Shown here: positions 24,124-32,596 of the stretch, piece after piece
Layout of the letters: every line of letters begins with the position of its first letter
Numbering within the stretch: the stretch's first letter is position 1
NCBI GenBank assembly: GCA_017307755.1
Contig: JAFKGQ010000016.1
Span: 1-64,000, forward strand
Direction of reading: 5' to 3'
Length of the DNA: 64,000 nucleotides
Source: Chitinophagaceae bacterium
GTDB taxonomy: Bacteria > Bacteroidota > Bacteroidia > Chitinophagales > Chitinophagaceae
Notes under the pieces: generated by a model
The model's input: the letters and a program-made list of their open reading frames with translations, nothing else
Told to the model about the DNA's origin: nothing
Databases searched by the model: none
Position numbers and translations under genes: made by a program

Positions 24124-25857
24124 ATGAAATCAGCAGCATATATACTCATCCTTTCCATTCCCGTGCTCCAATCCTGCGGAAAAGTAATGGACAAGCCCCC
24201 TCTGGATAAAATTTCACAGGATGTTATCTGGAATGATCAGACGATGACGACCGCCTATGTCACCAACCTTTATACACGTATCAATTTTTACGGGTTCGAA
24301 CAGATCGCACAGTTCAGCAGTACGGATGAAGCAAGTACAAACTCCACGAACAATACCAATATCAATACAGGCACGGTAAGTAAGACCAGCGAATATGCTC
24401 CCTATTGGGATTATACCTACATCCGGGACTGTGCTTTCTTTTTGGACCAGATGAAGACCAGTAAGATCCCGGATACCGTCAAAACCCAGCTATCAGGCGA
24501 AGTGAGGTTCATGAGGGCTTTTGCCTACTTTGAAATGATGAAACGTTATGGAGGAGTACCATTGGTCGATGTGGTCCTTGATCCGTATAAACCAGTGGAT
24601 GATAAATATACAACCCGCGCCAAAGAGGCAGACATCGCGGGTTTTATCGACAACGAATTGACGCTTGCGGAAAGCGAGCTATCCGATGCGCCGGCGCCAA
24701 GAGGAAAGATCAATAAATGGACCGCCTATGCATTACAAGCCAGGGCCATGCTTTGGGCGGCCTCCATCGCAAAGTACGGTACGGTCCAGCTCGACGGGAT
24801 CGTCGGTATACCTGCGGCGCAGGCAAACGCCTACTATGCCAAAGCATCGGCGGCAGCCAACCAGGTGATCACCTCCGGGAAGTATTCGCTTTATAATCCC
24901 CTTCCTTCCAATAAAGCCGAAAACTATCGTCTGATCTTTATGGACAAAGAGAACAGCGAGGTTATATTTGAAAAAGCTTATGACGGCATCAATGTCACCA
25001 ACGACTTCGACGCGCAGGCCGCCCCTCAAGTATTTGCAAACAGGGGCGCCTATGTGGACCCGACATTGGATTTCATATTGGGATATGAAAATATCGATGG
25101 TTCGACAGATGCCCCGGTGTTCGGGCAGAACACGCTATATGACAACGGGGCAGGTGTCTTTGCCAAAAAAGACCCCCGGCTATTCGGGACGGTATTCTTC
25201 CAGAGTGATAAATGGTCTATCGGGACGATACAATCCTACGATGGCCTCGACACGAATGCGGCGCCGGACTTTTCCAAAATACTATCCAGCAATCTTGTCA
25301 CCTATCATGGTATCAAGTCGGTGGGCGATCAATCCCGCAAATATGCCAACGTAGCCTGTACGCCCACGGGATTCACCGTCAAGAAATATATAGACGGTTC
25401 GAAATACCAGATCGGCGAGAACCTGAGCAAGACCAACTGGATCTGTTTCCGCCTGGCGGAGATGTACCTGACACGGGCGGAAGCAGAGTTTGAGCAGGGC
25501 AACCTGACCCCGGCGGTGGAGGCGTTGAACATGACCCGTGCCAGGGCCGGCATAAGCCTTGTAACGGAAGGCACGATAACGCTGGATAAGGTAAGGACGG
25601 AGAGAAGGTCCGAACTGGCGTTTGAAGGTCATCGTTTCTGGGACCTGCGCAGATGGAGGGCTGCACAAGCTGCCGTAAACGGGGTGACCATGCAGGGTTT
25701 GCATATTACATGGCATTATCCTACGGGAAAATACTATTTCATCCCCTTCAATGCCGAAAATTTTACACGGAGCTTTCCTCCGCAGCAATATTATAATCCA
25801 ATCACCAGCGCAAGGATCGACAACAATCCAAAATTGATCGAGAACCCCTTGTATTGA
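24124..25857 (+). CDS. SusD/RagB surface glycan-binding lipoprotein
   Basis: A 577-residue lipoprotein (lipobox PVLQSC, Cys at residue ~18) that lids the SusC barrel. SusD hallmarks are RFMRAFAYFEMMKRYGGVPL near residue 130 and LAEMYLTRAEAEFEQGNLTP with RARAGI in the TPR-like part. The C-terminal ERRSELAFEGHRFWDLRRW motif completes the pattern, with YYFIPFNAENFTRSF at the end. A longer in-frame start at 23974 would overlap the barrel end of susC and is not used. Confidence 0.95.
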   Translation: MKSAAYILILSIPVLQSCGKVMDKPPLDKISQDVIWNDQTMTTAYVTNLYTRINFYGFEQIAQFSSTDEASTNSTNNTNINTGTVSKTSEYAPYWDYTYIRDCAFFLDQMKTSKIPDTVKTQLSGEVRFMRAFAYFEMMKRYGGVPLVDVVLDPYKPVDDKYTTRAKEADIAGFIDNELTLAESELSDAPAPRGKINKWTAYALQARAMLWAASIAKYGTVQLDGIVGIPAAQANAYYAKASAAANQVITSGKYSLYNPLPSNKAENYRLIFMDKENSEVIFEKAYDGINVTNDFDAQAAPQVFANRGAYVDPTLDFILGYENIDGSTDAPVFGQNTLYDNGAGVFAKKDPRLFGTVFFQSDKWSIGTIQSYDGLDTNAAPDFSKILSSNLVTYHGIKSVGDQSRKYANVACTPTGFTVKKYIDGSKYQIGENLSKTNWICFRLAEMYLTRAEAEFEQGNLTPAVEALNMTRARAGISLVTEGTITLDKVRTERRSELAFEGHRFWDLRRWRAAQAAVNGVTMQGLHITWHYPTGKYYFIPFNAENFTRSFPPQQYYNPITSARIDNNPKLIENPLY

Positions 25858-25877
25858 TCCGCAAAAACAAAAAAGTC

Positions 25878-26558
25878 ATGAAAGCATTATATAATACAGT
25901 CTTTTATATTTTCTGCTGCATGTTCCTGCAGCTGGCGGCAGGCTGTGAAAAAGAGCCCGTCTTTGGGAATGATCGTGCGGTATCCGGCACCATGAAGGAC
26001 AAGACGGGCAATATCATCGCAGGTGATATAACCACCACCGACCTTATCGTAAAGGCCCTTGGGGCCGGTGATGTGGTGACGACGGATATGCGTGTCGCGG
26101 GAGACGGGACTTTCGGGAATAACAAGCTGTATGCCAGGAAATATAAGGTCTGGGTCAGCGGGCCTGTCACTACGGAAGATACATTGAATGTGGACCTCGC
26201 CGCCGAAAAAGCCGTTGTCCATGATTTTATCGTCAACCCCTTCATATTGATCAATACCCCTGTGGTCAGCGGGAACCTTACGGCTAACACGGTCGATATC
26301 CAGTATGGAATGACCGCCCAGGGTGGAAGGACGGTGACAAAAAGAGAATTGTACTGCAGCACCAATCCCTTTCCGAATGCCATCATCGGATCGGGATACG
26401 GCTATACTACGATAAAGGTCACTTTGACCGGCGATGCAGGCACTGCCACTGTCGCCGGACTCGTCACAAAAACGAAATACTACATCAGGATCGGGGCGCA
26501 AACCAGCGACGGCAAAGGATCCAATTACAGCGAACAGATAACCATAACGACATTGTAG
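25878..26558 (+). CDS. DUF3823 lipoprotein of the SusCD locus
   Basis: A 226-residue exported protein with a lipobox-like LQLAAGC (Cys at residue ~22). DUF3823 proteins commonly follow SusD genes and probably bind glycan at the surface. The first half is a carboxypeptidase-regulatory-like beta fold (VSGTMKDKTGNIIAGDITTT). The second half resembles a fibronectin III or beta-sandwich module (TVAGLVTKTKYYIRIGAQTS). The ATG at 25878 is preferred over an upstream TTG that overlaps the susD stop. The ligand cannot be predicted from sequence. Confidence 0.85.
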   Translation: MKALYNTVFYIFCCMFLQLAAGCEKEPVFGNDRAVSGTMKDKTGNIIAGDITTTDLIVKALGAGDVVTTDMRVAGDGTFGNNKLYARKYKVWVSGPVTTEDTLNVDLAAEKAVVHDFIVNPFILINTPVVSGNLTANTVDIQYGMTAQGGRTVTKRELYCSTNPFPNAIIGSGYGYTTIKVTLTGDAGTATVAGLVTKTKYYIRIGAQTSDGKGSNYSEQITITTL

Positions 26559-26563
26559 AAAAT

Positions 26564-28726
26564 ATGGAACGGTCAATTTCAGCGATCAACAGACATATCG
26601 CGGGTATGCTGCTAATGATATTTTTCTTTTCCTTACGCGTGAACGGGCAGTCATTCGACTGGAAGAATGCCCCGCCTGAAGAAGAAGGTTTTTCCCCGCA
26701 AAAGATCAGCGCCATGCGCGATACGCTGGCCGCGCATAAAACGACTTCGATCCTCGTCATCAGGAATGATAAGATCATCCTGGAATGGTATGCGCCGGGA
26801 TGGGAATACAAACAGCATGGCACGGCTTCCTTAGCAAAGGCGCTCGTCGGGGGAATGTCATTGCTGCTGGCTTTGAACGACGGGAGAATGCAGACGGACG
26901 ATCCCGCCTGTAAATTCATCCCCGAGTGGAAGAACGATCCCTTAAGATCGAAGATCACCATACGTCAGCTGGCGACCCACAGCTCGGGTATCGAGGATGC
27001 GGAAATAACCCAGAAGGATATCGATGAAGCAACGGCCAGGGGCAAAGAGATAAAGGACAAGCACATGGACATTCCCGGCTGGAAGGGAGCGTTCTGGCGC
27101 AAAGACCCTGACCCATTCACGATTTCAAGGGATCAGGCCCCTGTCCTGTTCGAGCCGGGGACTTCGGAAGCCTATTCCAACCCCGGCATGGCAATGCTTG
27201 CATATGCCATAACGGCCAGCTATAAGGGCACGGTCTATAAGGACATCAGGACGCTGCTGGCTGACAGGATCTACAAACCCATCGGCATCAAAGATGACGA
27301 ATGGTCCATCGGGTATGGAAAGACCTATGCTGTCAACGGCCTGGACCTTGTCGCTGACTGGGGAGGGGCAAGCTTTACGCCCCGGGCCGCTGCCAGGATC
27401 GGCCGGCTCATGCTGAACAAGGGCAATTGGGACGGTCGGCAACTGGTGAGCTCTGATTGGGTACAACGCGTGGTCGCGTATGCCGGAACACCCATACCCT
27501 CCCGGGAGGGAGGCGATATTGCGCCTGCGCGAGGATTGGCCTGGTACAACAACTTTGATGGCATATGGCCGCGGGCGCCCAGGGACCTGTTCTTTGGGTC
27601 GGGGGCAGGCAACCAGACACTGATGGTCATTCCCAGCATGCAGCTGATCATCGTCCGTAACGGTCAGGACATGCACGACGCTGCCAAGGGGGAACCCTAT
27701 CATTCCGGTGAAATGAGATATATCATCGATCCACTCATGGATGCTTACAACGCTCCCCCCTACCCGATGAGCGATGTGATCAGGGAAGCCAGGTTTGCTC
27801 CCGTAGCCACTGTCGTCCATAAAGCATGCGACAGCGATAACTGGCCGATGACCTGGGCCGATGACGATTGTCAATACACGGCGTATGGCGATGGTTTTGG
27901 CTTCGATCCGAAAGTGGATAAAAAGCTAAGCCTGGGCCTGGCAAAGATCACCGGCGGTCCGGAAGACCTTCAGGGCGTCAATATCCGCAGCAACACCGGA
28001 GAATACGTCGGACACGGGCGTATCGGTAAAAAGGCCAGCGGCATGCTGATGGTGAATGGGGTGTTGTATATGTGGCTCAGGAACGCCAATGGCAACGGCG
28101 AAGAATCGCAGCTGGCCTGGTCGTCGGACCATGGCAGCACATGGACATACAGCGATTGGAAGTTTACCGTCAGCTTTGGATGCCCGACATTTTTGAACTT
28201 CGGTAAGAACTACCAGGGGGCGAGAGACAATTTTGTATACATCTATTCGCACGATGAAAAGGATGCATATAAGCCGGCAGACCGGATGGTGCTGGCGCGC
28301 GTGGCAAAAGATAGGATACGGGACCGTTCGGCCTATGAATTTTTTGCAAGTCTGAACAGGCAGGGAAAACCTGTATGGGTAAAAGACATTACGGGGCGAG
28401 GCCCCGTGTTTACGCACCCTGCCATGTGTTTCAGATCGGGCATTACTTATGACGAAGGACTCAAACGTTATCTCTGGTGCCAGATCAACCCGGATAGCAA
28501 ACACCCGCAGGGCACCCGATTTCAGGGAGGCTTTGGTATTTACGAAGCCGCCCAGCCCTGGGGCCCCTGGCATACTGTATATTTTACCAGGGATTGGGAC
28601 GTTGGTCCGGGCGAGACTTCTTCATTCCCCACCAGGTGGATGAGCAAAGACGGGAGGACGTGTTATCTGACCTATTCCGGAAATGATTGTCTTTCTCTCA
28701 GAAAAGTGGAGTTTATCACAAGATGA
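26564..28726 (+). CDS. Serine beta-lactamase-like hydrolase fused to a DUF4185-like domain
   Basis: A 720-residue exported protein (signal peptide to about residue 28, ending RVNGQS). Residues ~40-400 are a class C beta-lactamase/esterase-type hydrolase. They contain the catalytic SLAK tetrad (in GTASLAKALVG), RQLATHSSGIED, and the YSN motif (SEAYSNPGMAMLAYA). The third motif appears as GSGAGNQ instead of KTG/HTG. Residues ~410-720 resemble a DUF4185/glycosidase-like beta-propeller (LAWSSDHGSTWTYSDWKFTV, PFTRDW-like strands, CYLTYSGNDCLSL). Such a pair suggests a secreted esterase acting on a decorated glycan. The stop overlaps the MFS start (ATGA). Confidence 0.8.
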   Translation: MERSISAINRHIAGMLLMIFFFSLRVNGQSFDWKNAPPEEEGFSPQKISAMRDTLAAHKTTSILVIRNDKIILEWYAPGWEYKQHGTASLAKALVGGMSLLLALNDGRMQTDDPACKFIPEWKNDPLRSKITIRQLATHSSGIEDAEITQKDIDEATARGKEIKDKHMDIPGWKGAFWRKDPDPFTISRDQAPVLFEPGTSEAYSNPGMAMLAYAITASYKGTVYKDIRTLLADRIYKPIGIKDDEWSIGYGKTYAVNGLDLVADWGGASFTPRAAARIGRLMLNKGNWDGRQLVSSDWVQRVVAYAGTPIPSREGGDIAPARGLAWYNNFDGIWPRAPRDLFFGSGAGNQTLMVIPSMQLIIVRNGQDMHDAAKGEPYHSGEMRYIIDPLMDAYNAPPYPMSDVIREARFAPVATVVHKACDSDNWPMTWADDDCQYTAYGDGFGFDPKVDKKLSLGLAKITGGPEDLQGVNIRSNTGEYVGHGRIGKKASGMLMVNGVLYMWLRNANGNGEESQLAWSSDHGSTWTYSDWKFTVSFGCPTFLNFGKNYQGARDNFVYIYSHDEKDAYKPADRMVLARVAKDRIRDRSAYEFFASLNRQGKPVWVKDITGRGPVFTHPAMCFRSGITYDEGLKRYLWCQINPDSKHPQGTRFQGGFGIYEAAQPWGPWHTVYFTRDWDVGPGETSSFPTRWMSKDGRTCYLTYSGNDCLSLRKVEFITR

Positions 28727-29961
28727 CAGCTTTGAAAAAAAGATATAAGGTCCTTGTATTATTGTGCACCCTGTCGCTGATCACCTATATGGACAGGTTA
28801 TGCATCGCGGTTGCCGGCCCTGCCATGCAAAAAGATCTTGGACTGGATGCTGAAAAGTGGGGATGGGTCCTGGGTGCATTTGCCCTTACTTACAGCGTAT
28901 TTGAAATACCTGCCGGAGCCTGGGGCGACAGATGGGGTCAGAAAAATGTGCTGACCAGGATCGTTGTCTGGTGGTCGGTCTTCACCATCCTGACCGGGTT
29001 TGTAAAGGGGTTTGTCTTACTGGTCATTGTCCGGGCCTTGTTCGGTGTGGGCGAAGCAGGCGCTTATCCCAATATGTCGGGTGTTGTTGCCCGCTGGTTT
29101 CCCTTACAGCAGCGGTCAAGGGCCATGGGAGCCATATGGGGGGCCAGCCGTGCCGGAGGCGCCCTGGTGCCATTGATCATCGTACCCGTCATTGCGCTGC
29201 TGGGCTGGAGACAGGGGTTCTGGCTGTTCGGATCGCTTGGGGTCATCTGGATGCTGATCTGGAAAAAACGATTTTATAACAACCCCGGAGATCATCCCGG
29301 GATCACCGACGCGGAGCTGAAAGAGATCGCTCATGAAGAGGACGATGGCGGCCATAGCACAGTCCCCTGGAAAAGGATATTTAGCCATCCGCAGGTCTGG
29401 CTGATCATGCTGATGTGTTGGTCCTATGTCTGGGGATCATGGTTCTACCTGTCCTGGCTCCATACTTACCTGGTGAACGGCCGGGGTTTTACCATGGCGG
29501 AAATGGGTATCTATGCTCCGTTGCCATTTATCATGGGTATGATCGGGAATGCCGCCGGCGGGTCCCTCAGCGATAAATGCGCTCAGAAGTTCGGCGTTAA
29601 AACAGGACGCAGGCTCATCGGCGCCATCAGTCTTGCGGCATCAGCAGCCTGTCTGTTCCTTACAGCAGCTACGACAGGGAAGCTCAGCGGAATGTTGTTC
29701 CTGATATTGGGGTTTGGCCTGATGGATTGCATGCTGCCCATCGCCTGGGCTATCTGTCTCGACATCGGGGGTAAGTATGCCGGTGTAGTCAGCGGGGCAA
29801 TGAACTCGGCAGGCAATTTGGGCGGGTTTGTATGCTCTATCGTGTTCGGATACATCGTACAAAAGTCAGGTCAGTATGCTACAGCCATCGCCATCGTCGG
29901 TGTTCTGTTGACAGTAAGCGCTGCCCTGTTCGCCTGTATAGATCCTGAAAAAAAATTATAA
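28723..29961 (+). CDS. MFS transporter (ACS/hexuronate-like)
   Basis: A 412-residue inner-membrane permease with 12 predicted helices. The start region LSLITYMDRLCIAVAGPAMQ and the loop WGDRWGQKNVLTRIVVWWSV are typical of the anion:cation symporter group (hexuronates, glucarate, sialic acid). GVGEAGAYPNMSGVVARWF, the conserved segment in helix 4, also fits. An upstream start at 28687 is rejected because the ATG at 28723 couples to the preceding stop. In a locus with a GH28-type enzyme, uptake of a uronate or similar sugar acid is the best guess. Confidence 0.88.
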   Translation: MTALKKRYKVLVLLCTLSLITYMDRLCIAVAGPAMQKDLGLDAEKWGWVLGAFALTYSVFEIPAGAWGDRWGQKNVLTRIVVWWSVFTILTGFVKGFVLLVIVRALFGVGEAGAYPNMSGVVARWFPLQQRSRAMGAIWGASRAGGALVPLIIVPVIALLGWRQGFWLFGSLGVIWMLIWKKRFYNNPGDHPGITDAELKEIAHEEDDGGHSTVPWKRIFSHPQVWLIMLMCWSYVWGSWFYLSWLHTYLVNGRGFTMAEMGIYAPLPFIMGMIGNAAGGSLSDKCAQKFGVKTGRRLIGAISLAASAACLFLTAATTGKLSGMLFLILGFGLMDCMLPIAWAICLDIGGKYAGVVSGAMNSAGNLGGFVCSIVFGYIVQKSGQYATAIAIVGVLLTVSAALFACIDPEKKL

Positions 29962-29980
29962 ACATACACAAAAATCTAAA

Positions 29981-29985
29981 GGAGG
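29981..29985 (+). promoter_or_regulatory. Strong Shine-Dalgarno sequence before the cupin gene
   Basis: AAAGGAGG ends at 29985, six bases before the ATG at 29992. A perfect GGAGG is unusual in a phylum that mostly does without Shine-Dalgarno pairing, and none of its neighbours has one. It fixes the start of the cupin gene. Confidence 0.7.
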
Positions 29986-29991
29986 ATTATT

Positions 29992-30384
29992 ATGGAGATC
30001 ATTAAATGCTGGGAAGAAAATGGTGAACTGATCAAAGAACCATTTAAAAGGCATATCAAGCTGTTCTATGGACCGGATAAACGGAACATACCGGAGCTCA
30101 ACTTTACCCAGGCCATCATTTACCCCGGCAGCGGAACGGACTATCATCTGCATGACCGGCCGGAGCTGATCTATGTAGTACATGGCAAGGGCGTCGCGAT
30201 ATGCGAAGGCGAAGAATATCCCATCGAGACGGATTGTGTCTTTTGGGTACCCACGGGGATGATGCACCAGGTCAAAAATACTGGTGACGAAACGCTCAAA
30301 CTGGCGACGATATTTATTCCGGGCTACACGAGGGAAGAACACATCGGAAGGATCAGGAAAGCGGCCGAAGATGCTCAACAATAA
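29992..30384 (+). CDS. Cupin-domain protein
   Basis: A 130-residue single-domain cupin without signal peptide. Cupin motif 1 is GSGTDYHLHDRPELIYVVHG (histidines and Glu as metal ligands), and motif 2 is DCVFWVPTGMMHQVKN. Small cupins in sugar-catabolic loci are often isomerases, ketoreductase helpers or sugar sensors; here the substrate is unknown. It lies between the permease and a TIM-barrel isomerase-like gene, which it overlaps by 14 bases, so it probably works on the same sugar. Confidence 0.85.
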   Translation: MEIIKCWEENGELIKEPFKRHIKLFYGPDKRNIPELNFTQAIIYPGSGTDYHLHDRPELIYVVHGKGVAICEGEEYPIETDCVFWVPTGMMHQVKNTGDETLKLATIFIPGYTREEHIGRIRKAAEDAQQ

Positions 30385-31210
30385 AAACATCGCCATCAAT
30401 ACGCTGGCATTTAACGGCTATTCCTGGGAAACAGCCTTGTATGCAACAGCCGGGACAGGCATAGGAACTATAGAGCCCGTGTATATTTCCAAATATGATC
30501 CGGCCCTGAAAGAAAGTTATTTTACACAAGCCAATGCCGGGAATCTTTTAAAGCAGATCAAACAGGCAGGGCTGAGCGTAAGGTCGATGGCCTCGCATAT
30601 GGATATGGGCCTAATGGATTCTGTTGAAGTATTTCAAAAAAGAATGGAATTTGCAAAAACCCTGGGTGCGGAGATCATCCTCACCAATACAAGCCATATA
30701 GGGAACGAACGGCAATTCTTTAAAAATATGAAAGTATTATCCGACATAGGCGCCGAACTGAAACTGACCATTGGGCTTGAGAACCCCGGCGATGGACAGG
30801 GATACCTCATGAGCAATGCTACAGATGGAGTAAGGATACTGGAAATACTGGATTCAGATCGGGTGCGGCTGAACTATGACTTTTCCAATATCCATACTTT
30901 ATCAAAGGGCAGGATCACCTATGATACGGGTCTGGGCAATGCGCTGTCCCACATCGGACACCTGCATTTGAAAAATGTCAGGTGGCAAAACGATCACTGG
31001 GCAGTCTGTGGCCTGGGGGAAGGCGTCATCGACTATAAAGAAATATTTCGCGCCTATCCGGCATTGCTGGATGTGCCGATGAGCATCGAGCTCCCCTTCC
31101 GGTTTGCATACGATAAGGATTTTAATTTCGTGATGCAGGAAACAGAAGTTCCCGCTCTTGAAAAGATATCCGGTCTATTGAATGAATCGATATTATTTCT
31201 TATTAACTAA
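30371..31210 (+). CDS. Sugar phosphate isomerase/epimerase-like TIM barrel
   Basis: A 279-residue cytoplasmic protein of the xylose-isomerase-like TIM-barrel family (AP endonuclease 2 fold). Features are INTLAFNGYSWETALYATA at the N-terminus, GLENPGDGQGYLM with a metal-type glutamate, RVRLNYDFSNIHTLSKGRIT, HIGHLHLKNVRW and MSIELPFRF, in the usual order of divalent-metal ligands. Such enzymes isomerise or epimerise keto sugars and often pair with Gfo/Idh/MocA oxidoreductases, as here. The ATG at 30371 is inside the cupin gene; longer upstream starts are not used. Confidence 0.85.
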   Translation: MLNNKNIAINTLAFNGYSWETALYATAGTGIGTIEPVYISKYDPALKESYFTQANAGNLLKQIKQAGLSVRSMASHMDMGLMDSVEVFQKRMEFAKTLGAEIILTNTSHIGNERQFFKNMKVLSDIGAELKLTIGLENPGDGQGYLMSNATDGVRILEILDSDRVRLNYDFSNIHTLSKGRITYDTGLGNALSHIGHLHLKNVRWQNDHWAVCGLGEGVIDYKEIFRAYPALLDVPMSIELPFRFAYDKDFNFVMQETEVPALEKISGLLNESILFLIN

Positions 31211-31216
31211 ATAAAA

Positions 31217-32596
31217 ATGACGGACAGAAGAGATTTCATAAGAAAAAGCCTGATGGGTGTTACGGGCCTGGCCATCGGCGGCGCTGGGTTCAGCGCAAGG
31301 TCCTACAGATCGATCATTGGCTCCAACGACCGTATCAATGTCGCGGTGATCGGTATTCGCGGCAGGGGTATGGCGCACATCGATGCCTGGTGCAGCCTCG
31401 GCAAAAGCCATCACGTAAGGGTAAAGACCCTGTGCGATACCGATGAGCAATTCTTTACCACACGTTCAAAAATGGTGGCTGACAAGACGGGTGAACAGCC
31501 GCAGACGGAATGGGATATGCACAAAGTGCTTGAGGATAAGGGCATTGACATCGTTTCATTTGCCACACCCAACCATTGGCATGCGCTGGGCACGATATGG
31601 GCCTGCCAGGCAGGGAAACATGTTTATGTTGAAAAACCCGCCATGCATGATATTTGGGAAGGCAGAAAAATGATCGAAGCAGCGCGTAAATATGACAGAC
31701 GTGTACAGGTGGGATTCCAGAACAGGTCAATCGGGGAAGTAATAAAGGCCATAAAATTCCTTCATGACGGAGGCATCGGTAAAGTTTATATGGCGCGGGG
31801 GCTTTGTATCAAGCCAAGGGACTCTTTTGGTATCGCGAGTGACAGCACACCACCGCAGGGCTTTCATTATGACCGCTGGCTGGGCCCCGCTCCTTACCGG
31901 CCCTATAATGAAAAGCACTGTCATTACAACTGGCATTGGTTCTGGGATACGGGGAATGGCGACACGGGCAACCAGGGGCCCCACCAGTTCGATCTGGCCC
32001 GCTGGGGGTTGAATAAGAACGAGCATCCGTCGTCCATATACTCAAACGGTGGCATATATGGCTGGGCTCCGGGCGAATGCGCACAGCAAACCCCGGATAC
32101 ACAGACCACTGTCATAAAATACACAGACGGAACCATGCTTGAATTCGAAACCCGGGGCGGCCCTTCCAATGGCGAGTCAGGGTTGAATGCGCGTGTCGGG
32201 AATGTATTTTATGGCACAGATGGATATCTCGAACTGAACGGAAGTACCTGGAAAGCCTATCATAAAAGAGAGACAAAGCCTTTTGCGGGCTCCAATGAAC
32301 CTGATGGTACAAAACAGGCGCCGGAGTCCCTGACGGGCAACAGCGAACCTTCCCACTGGCTCAATTTTCTGGACGCTGTGATCGCCGGGAAGAACGATAT
32401 GCTACACTGCGATATCCGGGAAGGGTTCTACTCATCCGCGCTTCCCCTGTTGGCTAACATTTCCTACCGGCTTGGCAGGCAACTCCGTGTTACGGCGCCA
32501 GATACAAACGCTGAAAAGATCATAAATGATCCGGAGGCTACGGCCATGCTGACCCGGGAGTACCGGTCACCTTATATCGTCCCCAATGAAGTTTAA
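31217..32596 (+). CDS. Tat-exported Gfo/Idh/MocA family oxidoreductase
   Basis: A 459-residue NAD(P)-dependent sugar oxidoreductase. It carries a Tat signal: RRDFIRKSLMGVTGLAIGG. The mature part starts with the dinucleotide-binding INVAVIGIRGRGMAHIDAW. GKHVYVEKPAMHDIWEG contains the conserved EKP lysine, and VGFQNRS and DTGNGDTGNQGPHQFDLARW follow. Bacteroidota have many such periplasmic enzymes, acting on glycosides by C3 oxidation or on inositols, but this one's substrate is open. It overlaps the GH28 gene by 11 bases. Confidence 0.9.
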   Translation: MTDRRDFIRKSLMGVTGLAIGGAGFSARSYRSIIGSNDRINVAVIGIRGRGMAHIDAWCSLGKSHHVRVKTLCDTDEQFFTTRSKMVADKTGEQPQTEWDMHKVLEDKGIDIVSFATPNHWHALGTIWACQAGKHVYVEKPAMHDIWEGRKMIEAARKYDRRVQVGFQNRSIGEVIKAIKFLHDGGIGKVYMARGLCIKPRDSFGIASDSTPPQGFHYDRWLGPAPYRPYNEKHCHYNWHWFWDTGNGDTGNQGPHQFDLARWGLNKNEHPSSIYSNGGIYGWAPGECAQQTPDTQTTVIKYTDGTMLEFETRGGPSNGESGLNARVGNVFYGTDGYLELNGSTWKAYHKRETKPFAGSNEPDGTKQAPESLTGNSEPSHWLNFLDAVIAGKNDMLHCDIREGFYSSALPLLANISYRLGRQLRVTAPDTNAEKIINDPEATAMLTREYRSPYIVPNEV

